A DNA stretch of 64,000 nt from Streptomyces spiroverticillatus (GCA_014650415.1 BMUX01000004.1:1-64000); one strand, 5' to 3'; counted from the first letter of the stretch, positions 25,849 to 34,995 are shown. Notes: generated from the letters alone by a model not told the origin. Numbers and translations: made by a program.

Positions 25849-27083
25849 CCCACCTCCACCTCAAGGGACTTGATCCCGTTGATGAAGTGCGAGACGAGCC
25901 GTCGCGGGGGCCGGGTCAACCGGTACGGGGGCAGCACCCGCAACGCCTCTTCGTGCAGGACACGCAGTTGGAGGCGGGCGAAGTGGGCGCCGAGGCAGAC
26001 GTGCGGGCCGTCGCCGAAGGAAACGTGCGGGTTGGGCGAGCGGGTGAGGTCGAGGCGGTGCGGGTCGGCGAAGACCCGCTCGTCATGGTTCGCGGACGCG
26101 TGGAAGACGACGACCTTGTCGCCTCTGCGGAGCTTCCTCCCGGCGAGTTCGGTGTCCTCGGCGACGGTCCGCCGGAAGCTGAGCACGGGCGGATGCCACC
26201 GCAGCAGCTCCTCCACCGCACCCGCCAACTCGACCTTTCTCATGGCCTCTTGGGCCACCGCGTCCTCGGCGAGCGCGAGGAAGCCGCCGGGCGCCGCGCT
26301 GCGTACGGTGTCGTTCCCCGCCACGGTCAGCAGGAAGAAGAACATCTCCAGCTCGGCTTCCCGCAGCCCCTCGGCCTGCGCCAGCGCCGTCATGAGGTCC
26401 TCCCCCGGATGCTCGCGCTTGTACGCCGCCAACTCCCGCGCGTACGCGAACATCTCCCCCAGCATCGCCGGTGAACGGGGATTCACCGGCCGCCCGTCGG
26501 GCCCGCGCACCAGCCGGTGGGCCTCTTCGGGGTCCTGGTAGGCGATGACGCGCTCGGTCCAGTCCAGGAGCAGCCCCCGGTCGGCCGCCGGGACGCCGAG
26601 CAGGTCGGTGAGGTTGAGCAGCGCGTACGTGTCGGTGACGGCGGAGACGAGGTCGAAGACGGGGCCTTCCCGTACCGCCGCCTCCAGAAGCGTCCGGGCC
26701 CGCTCCCGCACCCGGTCCTCGAACCGGTCGATGCGCCCCGGCGTGAAGGCCCGACTGACCACCCGCCTCAACACCCCGTGCTCCGGCGGATCCTGATTGA
26801 GCATCATGCGCCGTACGAAGGGCAGGTCGGCGGGATCGGGATCACGGATCTGAGTGGCCCCCAGCCGGGAGGAAAAGACCCGCGCGTCCTTCAGCACCCG
26901 TACGACGTCGGCGTGCCGGGCCACCGCCCAGAAGCCGGGCCCGGCGGGCCAGCCCAGCACCTCGTACTCCTCCTGCCAGGCGACCGGCTCGTGGTCCCGC
27001 AGCCACCGGAAGTCGTCGTGCGGGACACCCCGGGCGTACCGGCGCGGATCGTACACATCCGGAACGCCCCGCACCTCACTCAC
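25845..27083 (-). CDS. Cytochrome P450
   Basis: 412 residues. The heme-ligand loop is VSFGDGPHVCLGAHFARLQ, the I-helix is LLTVAGNDTVRSA (Asn replaces the more usual His/Glu before Asp-Thr), and the ExxR motif and FRRTVAEDTELAG follow the bacterial class I pattern. Redox partners are not encoded nearby. Its GTG start overlaps the alpha/beta hydrolase stop as GTGA, so the two are translated together and may act on the same substrate. It resembles CYP107/CYP124-like soluble enzymes; substrate unknown. It is 8 kb and several housekeeping genes from the phenazine cluster. Confidence 0.88.
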   Translation of the reverse strand: MSEVRGVPDVYDPRRYARGVPHDDFRWLRDHEPVAWQEEYEVLGWPAGPGFWAVARHADVVRVLKDARVFSSRLGATQIRDPDPADLPFVRRMMLNQDPPEHGVLRRVVSRAFTPGRIDRFEDRVRERARTLLEAAVREGPVFDLVSAVTDTYALLNLTDLLGVPAADRGLLLDWTERVIAYQDPEEAHRLVRGPDGRPVNPRSPAMLGEMFAYARELAAYKREHPGEDLMTALAQAEGLREAELEMFFFLLTVAGNDTVRSAAPGGFLALAEDAVAQEAMRKVELAGAVEELLRWHPPVLSFRRTVAEDTELAGRKLRRGDKVVVFHASANHDERVFADPHRLDLTRSPNPHVSFGDGPHVCLGAHFARLQLRVLHEEALRVLPPYRLTRPPRRLVSHFINGIKSLEVEVG

Positions 27084-27862
27084 ACCCCCACATCCCCGTC
27101 CGCCCGCAGGAAGTCCTCGACCGTACGCACCAGTTCCAGCGGTGTCTCGTCCATGGCGTAGTGCCCGGCGCCACCGATCTCCACGAGCTCGGCCCGCGCG
27201 TACCAGCGCATCCAGGTCTCCCGCATCAGCCCCGCACCGAGCGCCGGATCAAGAGCCCCCACGACGGCGAGCGCGGGCACGTCCGCCCCCACGACCTCGT
27301 CGTGAAAGTCCTCACCGGCCCAGGAGTCGAGCCAGGTCCGGAACGCCTTGGCGTCGCTGCGCCCCACCGACTGCCGCACCATCCGGTCCAGCCAGGCGGC
27401 GGGCCGGACGCCCCCGGTGGTGAGGTCGATGATCGCCCGCCGGTTCTCCGGCCGATCGGCGGCCCCCGCGAACAGTTCCCAGTGCTCCGGCGGCATCGGC
27501 AACCCGCTCGCGGGCACGGGCGACACCCCCACCATCCGCCGCACCCGCCCGGGCACGGCCGCCACGATCCGCTGCACCACACTCCCGCCCATCGAATGCC
27601 CGACGACCGAGAACCGCTCCCACCCCAGATGATCCGCAACGGCCAGCACGTCCGCCGCCCCTTTCCGGGTGGTGAAACTCCCCGCCACGTTCAACGCCTC
27701 CCCGTACCCCCGCAGATCGACGAAGGCATACCGGAAGCTCTCCAGATCCAGGTCGGGCATGACCGCCGCATAGGCGGCCCGATCGGCGAACCACCCGTGC
27801 ACGGCGAGCACATGGTGAGGGCCTTCGCCGACGAGGGTGTGGGGCAGAATGTGAGGTGCCAT
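27080..27862 (-). CDS. Alpha/beta hydrolase coupled to the P450
   Basis: 260 residues. The oxyanion segment is VLAVHGWFADRAAY, the nucleophile elbow is VVGHSMGGSVVQ (Ser), the acid is in VVGALDPALG and the His in GGAGHYAMDE. This is the general esterase/lactonase/epoxide-hydrolase-like fold; the reaction cannot be named. The ATG at 27862 was chosen over upstream codons because MAPHILPHTLVGEGPHHVL fits the first strand. The stop overlaps the P450 GTG by 2 nt (GTGA). Confidence 0.82.
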   Translation of the reverse strand: MAPHILPHTLVGEGPHHVLAVHGWFADRAAYAAVMPDLDLESFRYAFVDLRGYGEALNVAGSFTTRKGAADVLAVADHLGWERFSVVGHSMGGSVVQRIVAAVPGRVRRMVGVSPVPASGLPMPPEHWELFAGAADRPENRRAIIDLTTGGVRPAAWLDRMVRQSVGRSDAKAFRTWLDSWAGEDFHDEVVGADVPALAVVGALDPALGAGLMRETWMRWYARAELVEIGGAGHYAMDETPLELVRTVEDFLRADGDVGV

Positions 27863-27956
27863 CGGGACTCCGATCGGACGGCGCCGAGCACCCGACCCGG
27901 CGGATCTCCACGGTGCCGCCGTCCGCTCCCGGGGACAAGGGCGCCTCCCGGGCCCC

Positions 27957-28553
27957 TCAGCGCCGCCGATCCTCCACATGCAACGTCGCCGGCGCATGCT
28001 CCCGCACCAGTCCCAGCACCTCGTCCATCCCGAACTCGAAGACGTACGTCTCGAAGCACCACCCCTGCTTCACCCTCGGCGCACTCCCCGTCATCAGGGA
28101 GAAGCGGCGGTACGCCGCCCTCGGCCGGGAGATGTACGGCAGCGCGCCCGGCGTGGACTCGCGGGCCTCCACGATGAGGAACTGGCCGGCCCGCACCCCC
28201 GCCGCCCGCACCGCCAGGACGTCGTCCCACGGGACGGTCCGTTCGGCGAGGAGCGGGAGGCGGACCAGGATTCCGGCCGGGCCCGCCCCCAGGGTCAGCG
28301 GGCGGACCAGGTAGCCGCAGTACGTCACGGCGACGAACAGGAGCAGCAGGCCGAGGAAGGACATCAGGGCTGCGGAGAGCGCGGCGTTGTTGCCGCCCGC
28401 GACGACCGCGTAGACGGTGTATCCCCACATCACGGTGACGACTGCCGCCGCGATGGGCATCGCCTTGACCACCCCGCGCAGCGGCAGCTCGATTCTGGTG
28501 TCCTCCGCGCGCACCGCGTCCTGCGGTCCCTGCGGATCCTCTGCATGCGTCAT
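27957..28553 (-). CDS. Small membrane protein with a PH-like cytoplasmic region
   Basis: 198 residues. Two hydrophobic segments (about residues 30-55, AMPIAAAVVTVMWGYTVYAVV, and 60-82, LSAALMSFLGLLLLFVAVTYCG) are followed by a soluble region (PLTLGAGPAGILVRLPLLAERTVPWDDVLAVRAAG). The motif pattern resembles bacterial PH/YcxB-like domain proteins, but I cannot assign a function. The ATG at 28553 was chosen because the frame upstream is not conserved-looking. It lies between the rbs operon and the hydrolase-P450 pair and may be transcribed with either. Confidence 0.65.
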   Translation of the reverse strand: MTHAEDPQGPQDAVRAEDTRIELPLRGVVKAMPIAAAVVTVMWGYTVYAVVAGGNNAALSAALMSFLGLLLLFVAVTYCGYLVRPLTLGAGPAGILVRLPLLAERTVPWDDVLAVRAAGVRAGQFLIVEARESTPGALPYISRPRAAYRRFSLMTGSAPRVKQGWCFETYVFEFGMDEVLGLVREHAPATLHVEDRRR

Positions 28554-28647
28554 GGTCAGAGCTTCGGCGCTGTGCGGCCCGAGCACCAGTACCCGACGGT
28601 AATCGGCCCCGTAATCGGTACCGACTCTCCACCGGGTGACAGTGGAT

Positions 28648-29691
28648 TCAGCCTGCGGCCGCCTTCTGCGGCATGCGGGCGGCAAGCTTGCCCCGGTAGT
28701 GGTCGACGACGACCGCGACCATGATCACCACACCTGTGATCATCTGCCGCTGGAAGTCCGAAACGCCCATGAGGAGGAGGCCGTTGGTGAGGACACCCAG
28801 CAGGCAGGCGCCCAGCAGGGTGCCGATCATGGAGCCCTTGCCGCCGGAGAGCGAGGCCCCGCCGATGACGACGGCGGCGATCGCGGAGAGTTCGTAGCCG
28901 CTGCCGATGGTGGGGCTGGCGATGTTCAGGCGCGCCATGTACGTGACGGCGGCGATGCCGACCGCGAAGCCCGCGATCACGAACACGGCGACCTTGATGA
29001 TGCTGGTGCGGTGCCCGGAGAGCCGTACCGCCTCCTCGTTCGCACCGATCGCGAAGACCAGCCGGCCGAAGACCGTACGGGTGAGGACCAGGTGGCCGAT
29101 CACCGCCATGACCAGCGCGATCCAGAAGAGGGAGGGGATGCCGAGGAGGGTGGAGGTGCCGAAGTGGCTGAAGCCGGGCGGGAAGTCGTACAGGGTCTTG
29201 GCGTCGGTGTATTCGAGCGCCGCGCCGCGCGCCACGTTGAGCATGCCGAGCGTGACGATGAAGGAGGGGACGCGCCACCGCTCCGAGACGAACCCGTTGA
29301 CGAAGCCGCAGGCCATGCCCACGGCCGCCGCGATCAGCACCGTCAGCAGTACGGCGACCGGCGTGGACAGACTGGTGGACGTCAGCACCTCGCCCGCGAC
29401 GACGCCCGACAGTGCCATCACCGACCCCACCGACAGGTCGATCCCGCCGACCAGGATGACGAAGGTCATGCCGACCGCGAGCATCGTGTTGAGGGTGATC
29501 TCGGTGGCGATGTTCGTGAGGTTGTCGGAGGTCGCGAACTTGGGCGCGGCGAGCGTGAAGATCAGCACGAGCGCGAGCAGGGCGATGCCGATGCCCGCCT
29601 CGCCCATCACCTGCCGGGAGAGCTGGCGTGCGGTGCGCCGCTCGCCGGCGGGCGCCGGGGCGGCTTCCTTGGTGGGGGCCGGTGTGGTCAT
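28648..29691 (-). CDS. rbsC: Ribose ABC transporter permease RbsC
   Basis: 347 residues with about 9-10 membrane segments. Conserved blocks are TFVILVGGIDLSVGSVMALSG, VNGFVSERWRVPSFIVTLGML, FAIGANEEAVRLSGHRT and AAVVIGGASLSGGKGSMIGTLLG, all diagnostic of the RbsC/sugar permease family. The ATG overlaps the rbsA stop (ATGA). It is the last gene of the rbsRKDBAC unit. Confidence 0.92.
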   Translation of the reverse strand: MTTPAPTKEAAPAPAGERRTARQLSRQVMGEAGIGIALLALVLIFTLAAPKFATSDNLTNIATEITLNTMLAVGMTFVILVGGIDLSVGSVMALSGVVAGEVLTSTSLSTPVAVLLTVLIAAAVGMACGFVNGFVSERWRVPSFIVTLGMLNVARGAALEYTDAKTLYDFPPGFSHFGTSTLLGIPSLFWIALVMAVIGHLVLTRTVFGRLVFAIGANEEAVRLSGHRTSIIKVAVFVIAGFAVGIAAVTYMARLNIASPTIGSGYELSAIAAVVIGGASLSGGKGSMIGTLLGACLLGVLTNGLLLMGVSDFQRQMITGVVIMVAVVVDHYRGKLAARMPQKAAAG

Positions 29692-31367
29692 GAGGAGGTC
29701 TCACCGTTCTTGGTGGGTACGTCGGTGGGTGTGTCCGGGACCGGGTCCAGGGCCGGGACCGGGGCAGGGTCCGGGTCAGGGGTCGGGTCCGCGACCGGGT
29801 CCGGGCCAGGGGTCGGTTCCGCGGCCGGGCCAGGGACCGGGTCCGCGACCGGCGTCTGCGTGACGTACCCCGAGTACGCCAGCGCCAGGATGCGCGAGTT
29901 GTCGAAGTCCTCCCGCGCCACCTCCCCGGCGATCCGGCCGCGCGAGAAGACGAGGATGCGGTCGCAGATGCCCATGAGTTCGGGCAGGTCGGAGGAGACG
30001 ACGAGGAGGGCCTTGCCGGCGGAGGCGAGGTCGGTCAGCTGCTGGTGGATCTCGTAGCGGGCGCCGACGTCGATGCCCCGGGTGGGTTCGTCGACGACGA
30101 GGACGTCGGTCCCGGCGAGCAGCCAGCGGCCGAGAACGACCTTCTGCTGGTTGCCGCCGGACAGGGTCCTCACCGCCGTACGGATGCCGGGGGTCCGGAT
30201 GCCGAGGCGCTCCACCGCCCGGTGCGCGTACGCGTCCTCCTCACCCCTCTTCAGCAGTCCCCCGCGCGAGACCTTCCCGGTGGCGGCCAGCGTCACGTTC
30301 GCGGCGACCGGCATGTCGAGGACCAGCCCCTGCCCCTTGCGGTCCTCGGTGAGGAGGCTGATGCCGTGCCGGACGGCGTCCCGGGGCGTGCGGATGCGGA
30401 CCCGGCGGCCCTTCACGTACACGTGTCCGCCGTCGTGGTGGTCGGCCCCGAAGAGGGCACGTACGGTCTCGGTGCGGCCGGAGCCGACCAGCCCGGCGAC
30501 GCCGACGACCTCGCCCGCGTGCAGGGCGAAGCTGACGGGGCTGCCGCCGCGCGGGTGCAGGTCCTCGGCGCGCAGCAGCTCGTCGCCGGGCGGCCGGGAC
30601 ACGTAGGGCGGGTACTCCTGCGCGAGGTCGCGGCCGACCATCAGCCGGATGACCTCGGCGGTGTCGGTGTCGGCGAGGTTCTTGGTGACGACGTGGCGGC
30701 CGTTGCGGAAGACCGTCATGCGGTCGCCGATCTCGAAGACCTCCTCCAGGTGGTGGGAGATGTAGAGGACGGCGGTGCCGCGTGCGGTGACCCGGCGGAT
30801 CACCTCGAAGAGGCGCTCGGTCTCGCGGGAGGTGAGGGTGGCGGTGGGTTCGTCCATGACGAGGACCCGGCAGTCCTGCCACAACGTCCTTGCGATTTCC
30901 AGGAGTTGCATCTGCGCGATGCCGAGCCGCTCGACCTTGGTGTGCGGCCGGACGTCGAGACCGACCTCGTCGAGGAGGTCCTGTGCGCGCCGGTTGAGGG
31001 TGCGCCGGTCGACGAGCCCGTACCTGCGGGGCAGCCGCTGGAAGAAGAGGTTCTCCGCGACCGTGAGGTTCGGGAGCAGGTTCAGCTCCTGGTGGACGAC
31101 CTGGACCCCCGCCTTCATCGCCGCCGCCGCGTCCTTGGGCGCGTACGGCTCGCCGCCCAGGCGCATGGTGCCGGTGTCGGGCGGCTGGATGCCCGCCAGG
31201 ATGCGGACGAGGGTGGACTTGCCCGCCCCGTTCTCGCCGAGCAGGGCGTGCACCTCCCCCGCCCGCAGGTCCACCCGTACGCCGTCGAGGGCCTTGACCC
31301 CGGGGAACGTCTTGCCGATGCCGGCGGCCTCCAGGACCGCCGGCACCGCTTCATCGTGCCCGCTCAT
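29688..31367 (-). CDS. rbsA: Ribose ABC transporter double ATPase RbsA with an Asp-Pro-rich tail
   Basis: 559 residues; two ATPase domains. Domain 1 has Walker [19 protein letters not shown] and Walker B CRVLVMDEPTATLTSRE. Domain 2 has the degenerate Walker A GLVGSGRTETVRALFG, signature LSGGNQQKVVLGRWL and LVVDEPTRGIDVGARYEI. This arrangement is standard for RbsA. The last 50 residues are unusual: a proline/aspartate repeat (PDPVADPTPDPDPAPVPALD and similar) encoded by a GGGTC/CGGGTC-rich repetitive stretch at about 29,735-29,850. Typical RbsA proteins end near residue 505. Both gene ends overlap their neighbours by ATGA. Confidence 0.92.
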   Translation of the reverse strand: MSGHDEAVPAVLEAAGIGKTFPGVKALDGVRVDLRAGEVHALLGENGAGKSTLVRILAGIQPPDTGTMRLGGEPYAPKDAAAAMKAGVQVVHQELNLLPNLTVAENLFFQRLPRRYGLVDRRTLNRRAQDLLDEVGLDVRPHTKVERLGIAQMQLLEIARTLWQDCRVLVMDEPTATLTSRETERLFEVIRRVTARGTAVLYISHHLEEVFEIGDRMTVFRNGRHVVTKNLADTDTAEVIRLMVGRDLAQEYPPYVSRPPGDELLRAEDLHPRGGSPVSFALHAGEVVGVAGLVGSGRTETVRALFGADHHDGGHVYVKGRRVRIRTPRDAVRHGISLLTEDRKGQGLVLDMPVAANVTLAATGKVSRGGLLKRGEEDAYAHRAVERLGIRTPGIRTAVRTLSGGNQQKVVLGRWLLAGTDVLVVDEPTRGIDVGARYEIHQQLTDLASAGKALLVVSSDLPELMGICDRILVFSRGRIAGEVAREDFDNSRILALAYSGYVTQTPVADPVPGPAAEPTPGPDPVADPTPDPDPAPVPALDPVPDTPTDVPTKNGETSS

Positions 31368-32347
31368 CCCGCGTCCGCTCCGGTCACGACCTTGACGTCC
31401 GTCTTCACCCAGGCCTCGGCCTTGCCGCCGTCGATGGTCTTCAGCGCCACGTCGATGCCGTCGGCGGCCTGCTTGGCCGCGAACTGGTCCACGGTGGCGA
31501 CGACTTGACCATCCTTCAGGTAGGGCTTGATGGCGTCGATGTTGTCGAAGGAGGCCACGACGACCTTGCCCTTCTTCTTCGCCGCTCCGATCGCCTTGAC
31601 CGCACCCAGCGACATCGAGTCGTTGGAGGACATGACGCCCTGGATGTCGGGGTGCGCGGTGAGCAGGTTGGTCAGGACGGTGTACGCCTCGTCGGTCTCC
31701 CAGTGCGCGGTCTTGGAATCCACGACGGTGAGCCCGCCGTCCTTGGCGGCCTCCTCAAAACCGGCCTTGCGCTGCTGGGCGTTGGCGGCACCCGGGTTGC
31801 CCTCCAGGATGACGACCTTGCCTCCCTTGCCGAGCTTCTTGGCCAGCACCTCGCCGGAGAGCCGGGAGCCCTCGGCGTTGTCGGGGCCGACGAAGGGCAC
31901 GTCCAGCCCGGCGGCCTTCAGCGCGCCGTCGTCCAGCTTGACGTCGATGTTGACGAGCTTGATGCCCGCCTTCGCGGCCCTGCCGAGCGTCGAGACGAGG
32001 GCACGCGAGTCGGCGGGGGCGAGCACGATGGCGTCGGCCTGGTCGGTGATGCAGCGGTTGATGGCGGCGACCTGACCGTCGATGTCCGTCTCGTTCTGGA
32101 TGCCGCTGGCCTTCAGCTCCAGGGTTCCGAGCTTCTGGGCGTGCTCCTCGGCGCCCTTCTGCATGGTCTGGAAGAACTCGTTGCCGAGCGACTTCATGAT
32201 CAGGCAGACCGTCGGCTTGCCGTCCTTCTTCTTCTCCTTGCCGCCGCCGGCCGAGGGCGAGCCGCCCTCCTGCCCGCACCCGGTGAGGGCGACGGCCAGG
32301 AACAGGGATGCGGATGCGGAGACGGCGAGCGAGATCTTGCGGTTCAT
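31364..32347 (-). CDS. rbsB: Ribose-binding lipoprotein RbsB
   Basis: 327 residues. The signal peptide ends in the lipobox LTGC (about residues 20-23), then a Gly/Ser/Lys linker and the periplasmic-binding fold: VCLIMKSLGNEFFQTMQKGAEE, AINRCITDQADAIVLAPADSRAL, GKVVILEGNPGAANAQQRKAGF, IQGVMSSNDSMSLGAVKAI and VVASFDNIDAIKPYLKDGQV. It captures the sugar outside the membrane for RbsA/RbsC. It follows rbsD after a 112-nt gap. Confidence 0.92.
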   Translation of the reverse strand: MNRKISLAVSASASLFLAVALTGCGQEGGSPSAGGGKEKKKDGKPTVCLIMKSLGNEFFQTMQKGAEEHAQKLGTLELKASGIQNETDIDGQVAAINRCITDQADAIVLAPADSRALVSTLGRAAKAGIKLVNIDVKLDDGALKAAGLDVPFVGPDNAEGSRLSGEVLAKKLGKGGKVVILEGNPGAANAQQRKAGFEEAAKDGGLTVVDSKTAHWETDEAYTVLTNLLTAHPDIQGVMSSNDSMSLGAVKAIGAAKKKGKVVVASFDNIDAIKPYLKDGQVVATVDQFAAKQAADGIDVALKTIDGGKAEAWVKTDVKVVTGADAG

Positions 32348-32459
32348 CGTTGAACTGCCTTCCGAGAGTGCCGGGTTGAGGGACGTTCCTTGTCCGGTGG
32401 TACGAGGGCGGACGGGCCCCGGGAGGTCTGGGTGGGCGCCACACGGTCCTGACAGTTCG

Positions 32460-32849
32460 TCAGAACGGGACGCCCGCGCGGAGGACGACATTCGCGTACG
32501 GGGTGGTCTCGCCGGTGCGGACCACCGCGCGGGCACGCCGGGTGAGCTTCTTGAGCCGGGCGTGCGGCACGCGGTCGAGGGTGACGTCGGCGAACTGCTG
32601 GTCGAAGACGACCAGGAGGTCCGGGTCGGCTGCTTCGCGGGCCACGGTGGCGTGTTCCAGGACGAGTTCGTCCAGGACCGCTTCGAGTACGGGCAGGAAC
32701 GTGGGTTCGCCGCGCCGCCACACCAGGTCGACGACCTCCACCCCGGTCGGCACCGGCAGCCCGGGGTCGGCGACGACGAGCAGGTCGCCGTGGCCGAGGG
32801 AGGTGATGATCTCCAGGAGGCGGGGGTGCCAGAGGCCGTCAGTACGCAT
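32460..32849 (-). CDS. rbsD: D-ribose pyranase RbsD
   Basis: 129 residues. The family signature LLEIITSLGHGDLLVVADPGLPVP carries the catalytic His near residue 20 and the nearby Asp; VVRTGETTPYANVVLRAGV is the conserved C-terminus. It interconverts beta-pyran and beta-furan ribose, feeding the kinase. Its first codons overlap the end of rbsK by 11 nt, indicating coupling. Confidence 0.93.
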   Translation of the reverse strand: MRTDGLWHPRLLEIITSLGHGDLLVVADPGLPVPTGVEVVDLVWRRGEPTFLPVLEAVLDELVLEHATVAREAADPDLLVVFDQQFADVTLDRVPHARLKKLTRRARAVVRTGETTPYANVVLRAGVPF

Positions 32850-33813
32850 GGTGCACCTCGTTCGCGGAACGCTTCGGGAGGGGTACGCCGTCGAGCAGCG
32901 CCTCGACCTCGTCGGTGGACGGCAGTGAACTCTGGGCGCCCGGCCGGGTGGTGGCCAGCGCCCCCGCCGCGCACGCCCGGCGCAGGGCCTCCCCCAGCGG
33001 CGTACCGGAGCCGAGGGAGAGCGCGAGCTGCGCGCAGAAGGCGTCGCCCGCGCCGACGGTGTCGACGGCTTCCACGCTGAACCCGCCCTCGCGGCACACC
33101 CCGTGCGGGTCGGCGGCGACCGCGCCGTCCGCACCCAGGGTGACGACGACGGTGGTCGGCCCGAGCGCACGCAGGGCCTCGGCGTGCTCGGCCCAGTCGT
33201 CGTACGTACGCGGCAGCAGCCCTGCGGCCTCGGTCTCGTTGACCACCAACACGTCCACGGCACGCAGGAGTTCGGCGAGCTCCGCCCTCCCCGATGCGGG
33301 CAGCGGCGCGGCATTCAGTACGGTCAGCGCGCCCGCCGTACGGGCCTCGCGGGCGGCGGCGAGGACGGTGGGCAGGGGCACTTCGAGCTGGAGGAGGAGG
33401 GTGTCGGCGCTCTGGGCGAGGGTGCCGCCGGTGAGGGTGCCGAGGGCGGGAACGTCGAGGTGGTGATTGGCGCCGGGCGAGAGGGTGATGGTGTTCTCCC
33501 CGTCCTGCTGGACGACGATGAGCGCCAACCCGCTGGAAACGCCCGGCAGTTGACGTACCGCCTGGTCGTCGACGCCCTCCAGCGCGAGGCGTTCGCGCAG
33601 TTCGCTGCCGAGGGCGTCGTCGCCGAGCAGGCCGACCATGCGCACCTGGGCGCCGAGCCGGGCGGCGGCGACGGCCTGGTTGGCGCCCTTGCCGCCCGCG
33701 CCGCGCACCACGTCGGCGCCGGAGACGGTCTCGCCGGGGCGGGGCAGCCTCGGCACGGTGACCGACAGGTCCATGTTCAGACTGCCGACCACGACCAGTC
33801 GTTCAGTGCTCAC
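32839..33813 (-). CDS. rbsK: Ribokinase RbsK
   Basis: 324 residues of the PfkB family. Signature 1 is VRGAGGKGANQAVAAARLGA near residue 40; signature 2 is VDTVGAGDAFCAQLALSLG with the catalytic Asp of GAGD. VVGSLNMDLSVTVPRLPRPGE at the start is typical of ribokinases. It makes ribose 5-phosphate. The GTG start overlaps the rbsR stop (GTGA). Confidence 0.93.
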   Translation of the reverse strand: MSTERLVVVGSLNMDLSVTVPRLPRPGETVSGADVVRGAGGKGANQAVAAARLGAQVRMVGLLGDDALGSELRERLALEGVDDQAVRQLPGVSSGLALIVVQQDGENTITLSPGANHHLDVPALGTLTGGTLAQSADTLLLQLEVPLPTVLAAAREARTAGALTVLNAAPLPASGRAELAELLRAVDVLVVNETEAAGLLPRTYDDWAEHAEALRALGPTTVVVTLGADGAVAADPHGVCREGGFSVEAVDTVGAGDAFCAQLALSLGSGTPLGEALRRACAAGALATTRPGAQSSLPSTDEVEALLDGVPLPKRSANEVHHAY

Positions 33814-34907
33814 TCGTGCTCACCGTTCTCTCCACGAAGTTCAAGGTGTTCGCCGCCCGCCGGGTCGGGGCACCCGCAGGAGCCCCTGGCCAGCAGGGTC
33901 ACCGGGAGGACGTCCCGGGTGGGGGGCAGGTCGGGTTCACGCATCCGGTCGAGCAGGCGGCGTACCGCCGTGCGGCCGAGGTCGTCGTAGGGCTGGCGCA
34001 TGGTGGACAGCGCCGGGCAGGTGTACGCACCGGCCGCGATGCCGTCGAAGGAGACGAGGGCGAGGTCGTCGGGGACCCGGATGCCCAGCTCGGTGGCGGC
34101 GCGCAGGACTCCGGCGGCCTGTTCGTCGGAGGTGACGAACAGGGCGTCCACCGAGCGGTCCCGCGACAGCAGCGCGAGCCCCGACCGGTAGCCGTCCAGC
34201 CGCCCGAAGGAGCCGTGCAGCAGCGGTGCGGCGTCCGGGCAGGCCTCCCAGCCGGTGCGCCCGCCCGACCCCGAGCCGGCCCGCAGGCCCGCCCGCTCCA
34301 GGGCGGTGCGCCAGCCGACGACGCGGTCCACCGTGGGGTGGATGCCGAGCGGTCCGGCGATGCAGCCGACGCGGCGGCGGCCGTGCGCGAGCAGGTGCTC
34401 GGTGGCGGTCTGCGCACCCCGGGCGTTGTCCACGAGGACGTACGACGTGGCGACCCCGTCCAGCTCGCGGTCGAAGACCAGGCTGGGCACTCCCGACCTG
34501 GCCAGCTCCGCCCGCCACGCCTTCTCCCCCTGGGAGGGGATCAGGACGAGCCCGTCGACCTGGCGGTCCACGAACGTACGGATGTATCCGGCCTCGCGGG
34601 CGGGGTCGTCGACGCTGTTGCCGACGAGGAGGGTGTATCCGGCGGCCCAGGCGTGGTCCTCCAGGGAGCGGGCCAGTTCGGCGAAGAAGGGGTTCGCGGC
34701 GTCGGGCACCACGAGCCCCAGCGTCATCGTGTGGCTCATCCGCAACGACCGCGCGACCGCGTTGGGCCGGTAGCCGAGTTCCTTGACCGCCGCGAGGACC
34801 CGCTCGCGGGTGGCGGGGGCGACGGAGCGCGGACCGTTGTTGAGCACGTAGCTCACGACCGAGGGCGACGTGCCCGCGAGCAGCGCCACGTCCTGTCGTG
34901 TTGCCAT
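33810..34907 (-). CDS. rbsR: LacI-family repressor RbsR of the ribose regulon
   Basis: 365 residues. The N-terminal LacI HTH reads MATRQDVALLAGTSPSVVSY with the hinge helix NAVARSLR, followed by the periplasmic-binding-like effector domain (TLGLVVPDAANPFFAELAR, LVFDRELDG, DALFVTSDEQAAGVLRAA, ALVSFDGIAAG). A C-terminal Cys/Gly-rich tail (GSCGCPDPAGG) follows. I took the ATG at 34907, which starts exactly at the HTH. It is the first gene of its own operon, so autoregulation through the palindrome just upstream is expected, with ribose or a derivative as likely inducer. Confidence 0.9.
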   Translation of the reverse strand: MATRQDVALLAGTSPSVVSYVLNNGPRSVAPATRERVLAAVKELGYRPNAVARSLRMSHTMTLGLVVPDAANPFFAELARSLEDHAWAAGYTLLVGNSVDDPAREAGYIRTFVDRQVDGLVLIPSQGEKAWRAELARSGVPSLVFDRELDGVATSYVLVDNARGAQTATEHLLAHGRRRVGCIAGPLGIHPTVDRVVGWRTALERAGLRAGSGSGGRTGWEACPDAAPLLHGSFGRLDGYRSGLALLSRDRSVDALFVTSDEQAAGVLRAATELGIRVPDDLALVSFDGIAAGAYTCPALSTMRQPYDDLGRTAVRRLLDRMREPDLPPTRDVLPVTLLARGSCGCPDPAGGEHLELRGENGEHE

Positions 34908-34958
34908 GCCGACCCCCGGTCTTCCCACGTCACCCGTCGGGCGGGCCGGGAAGTCCGG

Positions 34959-34995
34959 CCGCCGCAACACGAATTGGCAACTCGTGTTGCGGCGG
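34959..34995. promoter_or_regulatory. 14-bp-arm palindromic operator upstream of rbsR
   Basis: Arms CCGCCGCAACACGA (34959-34972) and TCGTGTTGCGGCGG (34982-34995) are exact complements around ATTGGCAAC. The site sits directly downstream of the -10 element, over the expected transcription start, 52 bp before the rbsR ATG. That is the position expected for a LacI-family repressor site. Confidence 0.75.

Noticed and set aside
25845..27083. P450 as phenazine tailoring enzyme
   Set aside because: It is 8 kb beyond the transaldolase with pyrimidine catabolism, map and ggt in between, and is coupled to an unrelated hydrolase.
28571..28620. Repeated GTAATCGG between the membrane protein and rbsC genes
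   Set aside because: Only two 8-bp copies in an unremarkable gap; compatible with chance.
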